This document shows, piece after piece, positions 17,765 through 27,922 of a stretch of DNA of 64,000 nt (within the stretch, counting starts at the first letter, position 1; each line of letters starts with the position of its first letter). Both the position numbers and the translations under genes were made by a program. The notes beneath the pieces were generated by a model. That model worked only from the letters and a program-made list of their open reading frames with translations. It searched no databases and was not told where the DNA came from. This DNA comes from J027 sp965215855 (GTDB taxonomy: Bacteria > Chloroflexota > Anaerolineae > Aggregatilineales > J027): the NCBI GenBank assembly GCA_965215855.1, contig CBDCER010000003.1, positions 1,426,001-1,490,000 on the forward strand, written 5' to 3'.

Positions 17765-18230
17765 ATGTCGAAATTCACGCTCGTACTGTTTTTGCTCATC
17801 ATCACAACGTTGGCTTGTTCATTGACCAGCACGTCAACGCCGTCGGATAGCACATCCGCCGCAACGGAAGGCAGCAGTGTCGTGCAGCCAACACAACTCT
17901 CGAGTAGTGCCCAACTGATCAAGGTCTATCTGATAGCGCCGGAAGACGGTGGGGCAACGGGTGTGGCGGTAGGCTGCTCCGACTCCGCGATTCCGGTGCG
18001 GCGCAAAGTTAGCACTACTGGTGACACGGTCACCGATACACGTATGGCAGTGGTAGAGTTGCTGTCGATTGGTGTCCGTGAGTATGGTCAATGAGCTATC
18101 TGGCGCAACATTGAGCGTGGGAACTCTCGCGCAGCTTTATACCACAGTGAAATACACTCAGGAATCTCACCAGGGTTTCTCGCAGACCGTATTAAACTAC
18201 CTAACTGCTCAGGAATTCATGAATAACTAA
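17765..18230 (+). pseudogene. Frameshifted lipoprotein gene, GerMN-like
   Basis: A strong ribosome site AAGGAGG precedes the ATG at 17765. The product begins MSKFTLVLFLLIITTLACS, a lipoprotein signal with the lipobox LAC. A Ser/Thr linker and then IKVYLIAPEDGG, GCSDSAIPV and TTGDTVTDTRMAVVELL follow, resembling the first half of a GerMN domain. The frame stops at 18094 after REYGQ. A second frame from 18084 to 18230 continues with MVNELSGATLSVGTLAQ and so on, similar to the second half of such a domain. I infer a frameshift plus a small internal deletion. It may still be made as a 109-aa lipoprotein. Confidence 0.5.
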
Positions 18231-18337
18231 CGGTACAGTGGCGTAGCCCTGCGAAAATCCAATAATCGTACTACGAAGCATGTTTTGGTCACTCCGTAGA
18301 GGGCGATCAACGTATCGGCCTGCCGATGACATTCAAA

Positions 18338-19840
18338 CTACCCCCCAAACTGAAATGGCGGCAACGGTGTCGGCGTCGGCGTTACTGATGGAGTCGAGGT
18401 TTGTGTCGCGGTTGCAGTTGGCGTTCTCGTCGCCGTCGCACTAGCCGTGGCCGTAGCAGTCGGTGTATCCGTCGGAATCGCCTCCGCCGTCTGCGTCATA
18501 TACCCCGCCTCACGAGTCGCTATCAAATCCACATCCAACGTCGCCGTTGCCGGGCCACCCTGCGCCGCCTCCCGCTCCTCATCATCCCCACTGAACACCC
18601 CCATTGCAATCCCTCCGACGGCAATCACCACCACCACAACCGCCACTGCCAGCAATGCCATCACCGAGAGTCGCGACTCCTCCGGGCTGACATCCAGCTC
18701 ATCAAATGCCAGGGCACGATTACCTTCCAGCCAATCTGCCTGCAACTCCGCCGAGAAATGATAGTGTCCGTCCTCATCACTCCGCACCAGTCCCCAATAC
18801 TCCAGTCCCCGAAAAGACGCCGCCAGTTGCAGTTCATTCAGCGGATAATCAGTACGCGACAGCCATTTTTCGATCTCAGCCGGAACAATCGCCTGCTCTG
18901 GTGACTGCTGCCGCAAATCCAGCATTGCCGCCACTGCCAACCGTTCATTCAAGCGCAGATGTTCCCACAACAAACCAATCGGCTGATTAGGCATTTCCAA
19001 CGCTGCCGGATAAACCGCTTCCACATCCTCCAGCGTGATGAGCTTGATATGTCGCGCCTCTTCCCATCGTCGATAGATCAAGCGCCCCATCGCATGAAGA
19101 TGATAAGGATGCCCACCCGCCAGCCGAAAAACTGCTTCCAGCGCATCCGGCACAAAACTGTACGATTCGGCAACCGGCTCCGTTATGAGTTGCTGTGCTT
19201 CCTCCGGCGAAAGATTCGTCAGTCGAAAATATAACGTTTCATCATCAAATGGTGGTGTCTGAAGCGCCTGTTGCTCATACACAATGTCCAGTGCCGCTAG
19301 CAGATCCAATTGCTCATACCGATCCAACAATCTGCGCCAATAGTCCATGAAATCCGGCGGAAAATGCCCAGCCTCCACCGCCTCAAACAACAAGTGGATA
19401 TCGTCGAGCATCAATATCAGATGACGCTCACGCCGGATCGCCGAAAACACCACGCCCAAGTATTCATCAGCCAACCACGCCAGTAAATCCACATCCGGGT
19501 CTGTCGGGTCAGGAAACGGCGGCAGGCGATACGTACTCGCCCGAATCGCGCTCATCATGGCCCGCGTTTTATCCACAATCGCCGCCACCAACGCCACCGG
19601 ATTATCCAGCTCTAATGTATTCAGGTCAATATATATACTCGGATAACGCTCATCCACCACCAACGGCACATGCGTCAGCAACGATGTTTTACCAATCCCC
19701 TGCTGTCCCAAAATCACCAACGCATGGTTTGTCACCCGCCCCGACAAATGGAGTTGCAAAAACGCCAACGCATCCTCTCGCCCACAAAACAGTGTGGGAT
19801 CTGTGACGGGTTGCAATGGATTATAGGGATTTTCGAGCAT
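18338..19840 (-). CDS. AAA ATPase with transmembrane helix and Pro/Thr-rich tail
   Basis: Orc1/STAND-like P-loop ATPase of 500 aa. The entry motif NPYNPLQPV and FCGREDAL (residues 4-27) precede Walker A LGQQGIGKTS at about 43-52. Walker B is LILMLDDIH near 140, followed by a sensor region and a winged-helix-like part (about 290-385). A transmembrane helix (VMALLAVAVVVVVIAVGGIA) lies near 395-415 and the rest is a Thr/Pro-rich, low-complexity extracytoplasmic tail ending FQFGG. The arrangement places an NTP switch inside and a disordered wall-spanning tail outside. It is the last gene of a minus-strand operon and overlaps the M16 peptidase gene by 20 nt. The substrate or partner is unknown. 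Confidence 0.82.
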   Translation of the reverse strand: MLENPYNPLQPVTDPTLFCGREDALAFLQLHLSGRVTNHALVILGQQGIGKTSLLTHVPLVVDERYPSIYIDLNTLELDNPVALVAAIVDKTRAMMSAIRASTYRLPPFPDPTDPDVDLLAWLADEYLGVVFSAIRRERHLILMLDDIHLLFEAVEAGHFPPDFMDYWRRLLDRYEQLDLLAALDIVYEQQALQTPPFDDETLYFRLTNLSPEEAQQLITEPVAESYSFVPDALEAVFRLAGGHPYHLHAMGRLIYRRWEEARHIKLITLEDVEAVYPAALEMPNQPIGLLWEHLRLNERLAVAAMLDLRQQSPEQAIVPAEIEKWLSRTDYPLNELQLAASFRGLEYWGLVRSDEDGHYHFSAELQADWLEGNRALAFDELDVSPEESRLSVMALLAVAVVVVVIAVGGIAMGVFSGDDEEREAAQGGPATATLDVDLIATREAGYMTQTAEAIPTDTPTATATASATATRTPTATATQTSTPSVTPTPTPLPPFQFGG

Positions 19841-21203
19841 GTGCCATCCTCCGGCGATGCTTCAAGAATAGGGCGGTTCCGGCCAATCCTGCTACCCCAA
19901 CAACTTTCAACGGACGACGTAGACTACGCGGTGTCAGCGCCGGACGATGCTCCACCACAAAACGCCGTTCAAGAGCCAGATATTTCTGGGCCATGTGCCG
20001 AATATCCTCTGCTGTCAGGCGCTCAATCTCAGCAAAATAATCTGCCACCGGCCCATCATCCCTCCGCATCGCCAGTGCATCACTGCTGAACCACCACGCA
20101 CATTCCAGGTTATCCTGCAAATTCAGCAGCGCCCGTCCTCGCAAAGCCGCCTTCGCCTCAGCCAACTCCCGCTCGCTGAATGTTCCTTCCACCAACCGAT
20201 TTAATTGAGTCTCAATCAACTCCTGAATCGTATCAAAATCGTCAATTTGAGCCGATGTGTAAATATTGAAATAACCCGCATCCGTATAGAGTACCGGATA
20301 CACGCTCACATCATAGGACAGCCCACGATTATAGCGAATCGCCTGCAAATAGGCATTTTCCAGCATCTCTGCCATCAACGACCATCCAAAACGATCTGGA
20401 TGATTCGACGGCCCCAACGACGCGCCAATATAGAGTTGGCCTTGCTGATTAGGCGTTGGCCCTCGCAACCGCACATGAAAAGGCCGATCCACAACAGTTA
20501 TTGGGGAATGCGGCGGCGGGACTGAGCGTGCCGAAATCTCTCCAAACTGACGTTCAGCAGCGGCAAAGACCTGTTCGGGATCAGCATCTCCCACCACCAG
20601 CAACGTCATATTGTTCGGAGTATAATACGTCTCATAATACCGTTGCAGGTTATCGTGGGTCAGTGCATGGAGACTCTGGTCAGTACCCACTACTGGCAAC
20701 AACAACGACGAATCGGGGAATAATCGCCGCCGCACCGCCCGCCCCACACTCCAGCCTAGATTACGATCCTCAAGCCATATCCAGGCCCGGCGCAGCGCAT
20801 CATACTCGCCGCCTTTTTCATTGATGATGACCTGGCGTTCTTTCTCAAATTTCTCTGGTGTCAAAGTAGGCTTGAACACCAGCTGGTGCAGCCAATCCAT
20901 CCCAAATTCGAGATCGCTTGCCGCCACATGAATGTAGTAATCTGTCTCTTCACGAGAGGTCTGGGCGTTGCATTCGGCCCCGCGCCGCCGCACCACATCG
21001 GTAACAGCCGCCTCGTCCCACCGTTCAGTGCCGGTGAAGACCATGTGTTCCAAAAAGTGCGAGATGCCGTTGTTCTGCTCAGTTTCGGTGCGCGAACCCA
21101 CCGGAACTTGCATCATCAACACCACCGTTTGTGAATTGGGGCGCGGGACACACCAGATACGCAACCCGTTGTCTAAAGTGCGCCGTTGAACTTGATAAAC
21201 CAA
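19821..21203 (-). CDS. M16 family zinc peptidase
   Basis: Insulinase-type metallopeptidase, 460 aa, single M16 half with both the catalytic and the inactive subdomain. The inverted zinc motif HFLEH is at residues 48-52, and the third ligand is the Glu in ERQVIINEKGGEYD about 70 residues later. The C-terminal domain has the NRGLSYDVS motif typical of the family. The last 30 residues are LRRPLKVVGVAGLAGTALFL followed by HRRRMAHARK, a possible membrane-attached basic tail. It starts 6 nt after the cyclophilin stop and overlaps the AAA gene at its end, so it is co-transcribed with both. Confidence 0.9.
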   Translation of the reverse strand: MVYQVQRRTLDNGLRIWCVPRPNSQTVVLMMQVPVGSRTETEQNNGISHFLEHMVFTGTERWDEAAVTDVVRRRGAECNAQTSREETDYYIHVAASDLEFGMDWLHQLVFKPTLTPEKFEKERQVIINEKGGEYDALRRAWIWLEDRNLGWSVGRAVRRRLFPDSSLLLPVVGTDQSLHALTHDNLQRYYETYYTPNNMTLLVVGDADPEQVFAAAERQFGEISARSVPPPHSPITVVDRPFHVRLRGPTPNQQGQLYIGASLGPSNHPDRFGWSLMAEMLENAYLQAIRYNRGLSYDVSVYPVLYTDAGYFNIYTSAQIDDFDTIQELIETQLNRLVEGTFSERELAEAKAALRGRALLNLQDNLECAWWFSSDALAMRRDDGPVADYFAEIERLTAEDIRHMAQKYLALERRFVVEHRPALTPRSLRRPLKVVGVAGLAGTALFLKHRRRMAHARKSL

Positions 21204-21209
21204 ACTAGA

Positions 21210-21722
21210 CTAAAACTCCTCGATTGCGACAGTAATCAGTCTGTCACCCGGCTGCGGATCAGACATCGGGTCGCGGTCACGAATCTTCATCACCACATCC
21301 AGCCCCTCAATTACCTTGCCAAATACCCCATGCTTCCCATTCAGGTGTGGCGTTGCCCGATGCGTGATGAAGAACTGGCTGCCGTTGGTATCCGGGCCAG
21401 CATTTGCCATGCTCAAAACTCCCGGCCCATCATGCTGCAATTGAAGCGCCCCGCGCTCATCTTTAAAGCGATAACCTGGGCCACCCCGTCCTGTTCCCGT
21501 CGGATCACCGCCCTGCACCATAAAATCACGGATCACTCGATGGAACGTCGTGTTGTCATAATAGCCATCGCGTGCCAGGCACACGAAGTTATTGACGGTT
21601 ACAGGAGCCTCGCTGGCAAAAAGCTGCACCACAAAATCGCCATGATCAGTCTTGAAAGTCGCCTGATATTGCCTTGATGAATCAATCACCAGTTCTGGTG
21701 GAGCCGGATATTCCTTCGACAT
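21210..21722 (-). CDS. ppi: Cyclophilin-type peptidyl-prolyl isomerase
   Basis: Catalyses cis-trans isomerisation of prolyl bonds. The 170-aa protein has the complete cyclophilin core: TTFHRVIRDFMVQGGDPTGT (active-site Arg in FHRV and Gln in MVQGG), GPGYRFKDE, MANAGPDTNGSQFFIT and HLNGKHGVFGKVIEG. No signal peptide is visible, so it is probably cytoplasmic. GAGGAG lies about 8 nt before the ATG. It is the second gene of the M20-cyclophilin-M16-AAA operon, 64 nt after the M20 gene. Confidence 0.95.
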   Translation of the reverse strand: MSKEYPAPPELVIDSSRQYQATFKTDHGDFVVQLFASEAPVTVNNFVCLARDGYYDNTTFHRVIRDFMVQGGDPTGTGRGGPGYRFKDERGALQLQHDGPGVLSMANAGPDTNGSQFFITHRATPHLNGKHGVFGKVIEGLDVVMKIRDRDPMSDPQPGDRLITVAIEEF

Positions 21723-21786
21723 TATTTACTCCTCATGTTTCATTCAACCGCCTCAGTTTACAGCATTATCAGCACGCAGTATACCA

Positions 21787-23148
21787 TCATTCAGCCGCGA
21801 AATGCTCCACCAACGCTGCCATAAACCGCATCGTCTGGAAATAGTCTTTGACATAGATGTTTTCATTGGGGGCATGCATACGTGCCCCCGGATGCCACGT
21901 CGCGCCTGCCGAAACGACTGGAATACCCAGCTCCACACTCAGCGGATACATCGGGCCACTGCCTGCGAACCAGGGGGAAATGACAGGTTTCTGTTCAAAC
22001 GTTGCCTGCGAAGCCTTGATGGCTGCGCGTCGAATGGCGCTATCTTGCGGATCCATGGCTGGGCCTTCACCGCCCAACATCACCACATCAATATCATCAA
22101 AGCCGCGTGCATCCAGGTGTTGGCGGATCAAATCCTGGGCGATTTCGGGCGTCAAATTGGGTACGAGACGGCAATCAATTTTCGCCATTGCGGTTGAGGG
22201 CAACACGGTCTTAGTGCCTGCCTCCGTATAGCCGCTCTCCAAACCACAGATGGTGAGGGTTGGCTCCAGCATATAGCGCCGTCGTGCCTCGTCATCGTCC
22301 ATTTCATTGATCCAGTCGGAAATGCCGAAGTTCTGGCGCATTTTTTGGCTTTCAAAGGGCAAGTTATCAATCCGTTCGATGATTTCCGGTGGCATCTCGC
22401 GTATATGATCCATATAGTCGTCAATGGTGATCTGGTCATTGGCGTCTTTCATCGTACTGAGCGCCCATACCAGCCGCCACGCCGGATTGACAACCATCGG
22501 GGCGATTGAGGAGTGCAGGTCGTAAGCCGCACCCTGGCAACGCAACTCGAAATAGGCGATGCCCTTGCAGCCTTCGGCCATGCTGATGCGCCCGGCTTCA
22601 TCGTAGCCACCGCCTTCCCACAACAACCCATCGGCCTGTAACAACTCATGGTGGTTTTCAGCCCAGGCTGGTAGATTCACACTGCCGATTTCTTCCTCGC
22701 CCTCAAATACAAACAAGATTCGCAACGGCAGTTCGCCTTGTGTTTGCAGCCATGCCTCCATTGCTTGAATTCGTGCCAGTAGTTCTCCTTTGTCATCGGC
22801 CACGCCACGACCATACATCACGCCATCACGGATGGTTAGTTCGAATGGTGGCGAACGCCAGAGATCTACCGGTGTTTCAGGCTGCACATCATAGTGGTTA
22901 TAGATCATCAACGTCCGTTTACCTTTCCCAATCTCGCCCAGAATAATCGGACTCCCCCCATCCGGCGTTGGAAATTGCCGCGCACTAGCGCCCAGTTTTT
23001 CCAACCGCGCCACTACCCATGTCGCCGCTTCATCAATACCCCGCCTCTGCGCCGCCACACTCGGAATAGCAACCAGTTGCCGAAATTCCTCCAAAAAACG
23101 TTCCCGGTTCGCTTCCAAATAGCTATCAAAAGCCGCTGTATCAAACAT
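21787..23148 (-). CDS. M20 family dipeptidase/carboxypeptidase
   Basis: Di-zinc aminoacyl-peptide hydrolase of 453 aa. Metal-site motifs are NHYDVQP (about 83-89), GRGVADDKG (about 113-121), FEGEEEIGS (about 146-154, with the catalytic Glu) and the late GATWHPGARMHAPNEN with the final His. The lid domain lies between (about 210-330). GGAAGG precedes the ATG. First gene of the minus-strand operon; the 231-bp gap upstream holds TATAAT boxes on both strands (23184-23189 complement and 23241-23246) for this gene and the divergent glycosidase-like gene. Confidence 0.92.
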   Translation of the reverse strand: MFDTAAFDSYLEANRERFLEEFRQLVAIPSVAAQRRGIDEAATWVVARLEKLGASARQFPTPDGGSPIILGEIGKGKRTLMIYNHYDVQPETPVDLWRSPPFELTIRDGVMYGRGVADDKGELLARIQAMEAWLQTQGELPLRILFVFEGEEEIGSVNLPAWAENHHELLQADGLLWEGGGYDEAGRISMAEGCKGIAYFELRCQGAAYDLHSSIAPMVVNPAWRLVWALSTMKDANDQITIDDYMDHIREMPPEIIERIDNLPFESQKMRQNFGISDWINEMDDDEARRRYMLEPTLTICGLESGYTEAGTKTVLPSTAMAKIDCRLVPNLTPEIAQDLIRQHLDARGFDDIDVVMLGGEGPAMDPQDSAIRRAAIKASQATFEQKPVISPWFAGSGPMYPLSVELGIPVVSAGATWHPGARMHAPNENIYVKDYFQTMRFMAALVEHFAAE

Positions 23149-23379
23149 TCATTAAACCTTCCGTTTTCAGATTTGTTTTCTTGATTATAATGATGGTGAT
23201 GATTTTACCTGGTTGGCCGATAGTTTTTATAGAAAAAACCTATAATCCCACGATTATCTACATCCTAATGTATCAAATTTTTCCTGAAACTATTTCCTGA
23301 TTATGCGAACATCCAGTCAATGATAGGCGAGCCGACGCCTGACAATAGTTGCCGCTGGTGATGTCCAAAAGGAGTTCCT

Positions 23380-24687
23380 ATGCTAAATAATCTTCCCGCC
23401 ATGAGTCCCCGCAAGTGGTTCTATATCCTCGTGGCTTGCTTAGGAACCCTGACCCTGGTCTACATGTGGGCCGAGCCAATTGCTGTCTCCAACGGCAATC
23501 CGCTTGCAACCAATGGAGACCAACCCATCCAACTCGCCTACTTCTACAAACCCGCCCAAGCCCAAACGATGACCGAGTTAGCGCCGCTGCTCCACACCCT
23601 GATCTTGACCAGGAATGATGAGATTGCCGTCCAGGAGGCCAAAGCAGCCGGTTTTCCCAACCCAATTTTGCAATACTTGAGGATGGACGCTATGCAGGGT
23701 CCTGATGGCCTAACCAATGATCAGGCCGGGCCATGCACCGACACACAACGCAATTTTGAACCATACAACAACCACATCGCCAACGAAATCGGCGAATTTT
23801 GTGCAGTCCACGACAGCATCGTCACCGGCCAGGCATTTGACCATGATCTAAATGTTCAAACGTCCCCTATCGTCGCCACTGAAGATTGGTTTCTCCACAA
23901 CAGTTCGCTGCAAAGACTCGGCGAATACGACGGCGGCGGCTTCTATTATCAACTGAACCTGGGAAACCAGCACGTTCGGGAATATTTCGCGGCCAGAATG
24001 ATTAGAGAGCTAGAGGGAACATTCGGCCACCCGCCAACCGGCATGGATGGCATTTTCCTCGACAATTTGGAGTTGAGTTGGGAAAAGAAGTTATTCAGAT
24101 TAGATATAAGCGGCCAACCCATCGAATATGCTTCCAGCGAAGCCTGGGTCGCTGCCGTCCGCGGTGCTGTTGTCTACTATTCCCAAACAATCCGCAGCCG
24201 TGGTTATCCCCTCTGGGCCAATATGATCGAAAGTCCGCTGAATGGCCTCGATTGGAACACCTTCGCCCCTTACTTAGACGGCGCTATGGAAGAATCTTTT
24301 GCCTTAGATTGGCGAGGTGATCCGGTCAGCCCCTCCATCCTGGAAACCGAATTAGAACAAGCCACCTCATGGATGGCGCAAGGCAAATACTATTTGGCCG
24401 TTTCTCAAGGTGATGACAATCAGGATCAGGCACGTTACGGCCTGGCGAACATGTTGCTGGTGACAGATGGTGCATATGGGATTTTTCGACACGCGGATCA
24501 CAACAACTATAGCGAGTTTTTGCAATATCCAGAGTACGAGTACGACCTAGGCCACCCGCTGGGCACGCGCTATCAGGTTGAGAGTTCCGATGTCATCTGG
24601 GCTAGGGATTTCGAGTGCGGTTATGTTGAAGTCAATGCCACACAGGGCACGGGGACCATTGAAACTTTCCCTTGCCCTGCTGATTGA
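23380..24687 (+). CDS. Putative glycosidase, GHL15-like, secreted
   Basis: AAAGGAG precedes the ATG. The 435-aa protein starts with a signal or anchor helix (WFYILVACLGTLTLVYMW, residues 8-25). The rest looks like a TIM-barrel hydrolase of the hypothetical glycosyl hydrolase 15 type: AYFYKPAQA near the first strand, then PPTGMDGIFLDN with the likely acidic residue after strand four. GYPLWANMIES, LDGAMEESF and LAVSQGDD follow. The acidic residues in GIFLDN and MEESF are good candidates for the catalytic pair. Convergent with the WD40/beta-helix gene that ends 80 bp away; the short gap holds a CCTCGA direct repeat and nothing else I recognise. Confidence 0.6.
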   Translation: MLNNLPAMSPRKWFYILVACLGTLTLVYMWAEPIAVSNGNPLATNGDQPIQLAYFYKPAQAQTMTELAPLLHTLILTRNDEIAVQEAKAAGFPNPILQYLRMDAMQGPDGLTNDQAGPCTDTQRNFEPYNNHIANEIGEFCAVHDSIVTGQAFDHDLNVQTSPIVATEDWFLHNSSLQRLGEYDGGGFYYQLNLGNQHVREYFAARMIRELEGTFGHPPTGMDGIFLDNLELSWEKKLFRLDISGQPIEYASSEAWVAAVRGAVVYYSQTIRSRGYPLWANMIESPLNGLDWNTFAPYLDGAMEESFALDWRGDPVSPSILETELEQATSWMAQGKYYLAVSQGDDNQDQARYGLANMLLVTDGAYGIFRHADHNNYSEFLQYPEYEYDLGHPLGTRYQVESSDVIWARDFECGYVEVNATQGTGTIETFPCPAD

Positions 24688-24766
24688 TGATTCTTCCCCG
24701 ACCTCGACCTCGACCTAATCATTATCTTGAATCGGCGAACGCTCCTTCTCCGGCGTCATATTGCTG

Positions 24767-27307
24767 TCAATGCGGACACCCGGTCGTGATGAACGGCACA
24801 TACAACACATCATCATCAATACTGTCCCCCGACCCCGGCTCATCACCCGATGGCCCATCCGCCGCACCCCACCAGTTATTGGTGAAGTCCGGATCGACCG
24901 AACTGGACGACTCCACGCTGATCGTGGCATTGCCCGTGATACACGAGTTATTGACAGTCGCCGTGCCCCCATAGCTATTGTAGACCGCCCCGCCGCGTGT
25001 CACCGCCTGATTGTTGGCGATTTCGCTGTCCGTGATGGTCAGCGTGTCATTATTGTCCACCGCGCCACCCGAACCCCCGGCACTGTTGTCATGCAAATAG
25101 CTAGTGGTAATGCTCACACTCTCATTCACCCGAATCGCTCCGCCCCCGTCGTCGGCTGAGTTATTGCCAAACTCGCTACCACTGATCGTTGTACTGCCAT
25201 TGTCGTAGATTGCCCCGCCATCGTCGCCCGCATGGTTGAGCGTGAACTGGCTATCCGTGATGATGAACACGCCCGGCTGAACATGAATCGCCCCACCATC
25301 CTCCATAGCCGTATTCCCGGTGAATACACTATCATCAATCGTGACCGTACTCGAGCTATCCGCGCTATGAATGGCCCCGCCATCAATCGCTGCGCTATTA
25401 TTGAGAACCTGGCAATCCGTGAGCGTGGTCGAACTCGCTCCCGCCACCACGAACGCGCCGCCATTGTCGCTGGCACTATTCGACTCCACCGTGCTTTGCG
25501 TCAGCGTCAGTTGCCCATGATTACGAATCGCACCCCCATCCACTGCCGTATTCCCCGAAAACGTCGTGCCGGTGATGTCCACCGTGCCGCTGCTACTCGA
25601 AAACAGGCCACCACCCCAATCCGTCGCCGTATTATCTGTGATCTGCGTCCCGGTGATCGTCAGGCTACCCGAATTCCTAATCGCCGCCCCATCACCCGCC
25701 GTGTTATGATCCAGCGTGCTATTGGTGATGATCAGCGTACTTTCATCATCACTCTTGATCGCGCCGCCCGTCTCAGGCGCACTGTTATTGGAGAACTGGC
25801 TATCATTAATCGTCAGCGTGGCATCGTCATTGTGGATAGCTCCCGCATAAAACTGGGCCTGATTGCCGGTGAACACACTGTTGTTGATCGTCAGCACATT
25901 GCCCCGGTCGTTGTCAATCGCCCCGGCATAAGTCGCGCTGTTGTTGATGAAGGTGCTGTCGTTGATGGTCATGCTGCCCGTAGCACCTTCTGTCTCGAGC
26001 TGGTCAATCGCCCCGCCGGTCGTATCCGAATGATTGTTGCTGAACGTGACGTTATTGATGACCACTTGTCCGCCTTCATTTTGCAGTGCCCCGCCCGCGC
26101 CACTGTGATCCCCACCAGTGAGCGTCAGGTCATTCAGCGTCAATACGCCCGTGGCCTCCACTTCAAGCAGGCGGAATTGTGGGGCGGTACTCTCGCGCTG
26201 CAACGTGGCTCCATTGCCCACAATCGTGATATCGCCTGTGATGTCTGGCAGTTGGTCAGTCAGAGTGTAGGTGCTGTTTTCAATCAAACAGATTCTTGTT
26301 GGTAGCCCGGTGGCATTGGCAGCGTCGATTTCACTAGTTAACATGGTAGTAGACTCAGCAGTACGGTCGCAAATGGATACTATGTGAAGCAATCCATCAA
26401 AGCCGCCATAAGCAAGAAATATCCCATTAGGATGCCAATCAATTGAAAAAGTTATAGCATCTAAGCTAAGAACACTGATTCTCTCTCCGCTAACTGTATC
26501 CCAAATCATGATAGTCTTATCGGAGGATGCACTGGCAATAAAATCTCCTTGCCAATCCAATGAGAATATGGCACCAGTATGACCAACTAGAGTCAACAAG
26601 TTTTCTCCCGTCTCAACACTCCAAATATTAACTCTTTCGTCGGATCCGCTTGTCGCTATAGATGTTCCATCTGAGCTCCAAACTATACTGAGAAGATCCG
26701 ATTCACTCGAGAAACTATATGCCTGCTGACCGGTAGCAACGTCGAAAATCTGAGTCAAGCCATCGAGTCCCACAGTGGCTATATGCGATCCATCTGGATC
26801 CCAAACTAATCCAGTAATATCACTATGGGTTTCTATCGTGTCTAAGATCTGTCCCGTTAATACATCTACTACATGTATTTGTCTTTCATATAGACCAACT
26901 AATGCACCTATCACAGCAATTTGAGTTCCCTCTGGATTCCATGCAAAGGGTAATGTAATCTCTGTGCGTCCTGCATCTATGGTTGCTATAAGATTTAGGT
27001 TTTCCAGGCTCCAGATCTGGATATTGCTTGTACGATCGCTGAAATTACCGACTGCCAATAACTCCCCATTTGGACTCCAGGCTAGAGAGAGAGAGGCACT
27101 TACTTGTAATCTTCCAACCTCGTCAAGGGTTCTGTTATAAATGGCTACATCATTTTCTCGACCCACTGCCAGAAACTCCCCCGAAGGATCCCACGACACA
27201 GAATTAATAGGATCGGACTGTAGAGCCTGTGTATTATTGATGTAAAACCATGGTGCTATTGTTGTAAGAACAATGAAAACTGTTATGAATTTCAGTAGAA
27301 TTTTCAT
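24767..27307 (-). CDS. WD40/beta-helix surface protein, copy A
   Basis: Predicted exported 846-aa protein. Signal peptide is residues 1-28. Residues about 35-315 are WD40 beta-propeller repeats (VSWDPSGEFLAVG, LAWSPNGELLAVG, VNIWSVETGENLL, IMIWDTVSGE). A short cap (about 320-365) with CLIENSTYTLTDQLPDITGD leads into a right-handed parallel beta-helix (about 365-825) of GGAI-type repeats: GGALQNEGG, NNHSDTTGGAIDQ, NTATDWGGGLFSS and so on. The end has the NNWWGAADGPSG motif found at the close of such helices. No membrane anchor is visible. It starts 17 nt after the last part of leader gene B, so they were one operon. The beta-helix half is nearly identical to copies B and C, while the WD40 half is not. 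Last unit of the array. Confidence 0.82.
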   Translation of the reverse strand: MKILLKFITVFIVLTTIAPWFYINNTQALQSDPINSVSWDPSGEFLAVGRENDVAIYNRTLDEVGRLQVSASLSLAWSPNGELLAVGNFSDRTSNIQIWSLENLNLIATIDAGRTEITLPFAWNPEGTQIAVIGALVGLYERQIHVVDVLTGQILDTIETHSDITGLVWDPDGSHIATVGLDGLTQIFDVATGQQAYSFSSESDLLSIVWSSDGTSIATSGSDERVNIWSVETGENLLTLVGHTGAIFSLDWQGDFIASASSDKTIMIWDTVSGERISVLSLDAITFSIDWHPNGIFLAYGGFDGLLHIVSICDRTAESTTMLTSEIDAANATGLPTRICLIENSTYTLTDQLPDITGDITIVGNGATLQRESTAPQFRLLEVEATGVLTLNDLTLTGGDHSGAGGALQNEGGQVVINNVTFSNNHSDTTGGAIDQLETEGATGSMTINDSTFINNSATYAGAIDNDRGNVLTINNSVFTGNQAQFYAGAIHNDDATLTINDSQFSNNSAPETGGAIKSDDESTLIITNSTLDHNTAGDGAAIRNSGSLTITGTQITDNTATDWGGGLFSSSSGTVDITGTTFSGNTAVDGGAIRNHGQLTLTQSTVESNSASDNGGAFVVAGASSTTLTDCQVLNNSAAIDGGAIHSADSSSTVTIDDSVFTGNTAMEDGGAIHVQPGVFIITDSQFTLNHAGDDGGAIYDNGSTTISGSEFGNNSADDGGGAIRVNESVSITTSYLHDNSAGGSGGAVDNNDTLTITDSEIANNQAVTRGGAVYNSYGGTATVNNSCITGNATISVESSSSVDPDFTNNWWGAADGPSGDEPGSGDSIDDDVLYVPFITTGCPH

Positions 27308-27324
27308 AGAGATGTTCCTGTTTG

Positions 27325-27922
27325 TTATGGTATTGAGACAATTGGTTGACCATCACTTGGCATCCACTGCCATTGAAGCGAAGCATAAATTTGATCTTGG
27401 TCAATAGTTACCATGTTGGGTAAGGTGAAAAAATACCAGCTATGCCTGTCCTGGTCCGCATCGTGTCCGAAAGAGCCGAATACTATATCGTCGCCGTCTT
27501 GCTCATGCCATGAACAGTAAAATGGACGCGGAATAGGGCGTTGAGTTCTCCCGGTACTCCGAATGCCAGCGAAGTCTACCACATAAGGTACAACAGGGTT
27601 GTTAGGTATTGTGGATTGTGCTTCCGCATAAGTTGAATAGAAAGATGGGGTAGACAGAGCCAGGGCGTCATTGCATGTTAGAATCGTACCCCACCCTATC
27701 ACAAAGAAACCATGGTTGTCAGTATCATTTTGTCCCGGCAGATCAAGTCTGGAGTTAATCCAAACGTAATCTCCCTGTTGGATATTTTGTACTTCAGTAT
27801 GGTTTTGTATAATCTGGAAAATCCCATCCTGAACAAACAACAACTCTCCTCCGGAATGGAGGTTCAAGACACCACGAAAGTCATTCCATAGAATCGTGTC
27901 GATTAACGTTCCTTTATCCTGG
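27325..27922 (-). pseudogene. Leader gene B, 3' part beyond the IS4-type insertion
   Basis: Codons from the target duplication at 27916-27922 to the stop at 27325 continue the frame of the 5' part that breaks off at 29387: ...NAVLQD joins KGTLIDTILWNDFRGVL in frame when the element and one target copy are removed. The reconstructed leader B would be about 1383 aa. The tail includes DNHGFFVIGWG and then VPYVVDF, RPFYC and HSWYFFTLP, motifs also present in leader D at 44.8 kb. The HGFFVIGWG string recalls the His region of papain-like peptidases, but no matching Cys region is evident, so I assign no enzyme. An in-frame ATG inside the IS end could allow a separate C-terminal product. Confidence 0.8.

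Noticed and set aside
24800..26200. CRISPR-like repetitiveness
   Set aside because: The spacing follows beta-helix turns within a protein gene, repeats are degenerate and there are no cas genes anywhere in the window.
25232..26305. Long antisense open frames opposite the beta-helix halves (also 36113-37177 and 42495-43514)
   Set aside because: They exist in all three copies only because the underlying DNA is the same. They have biased, repetitive composition, no ribosome site and no recognisable domain, while the sense proteins have clear signal peptides and folds.
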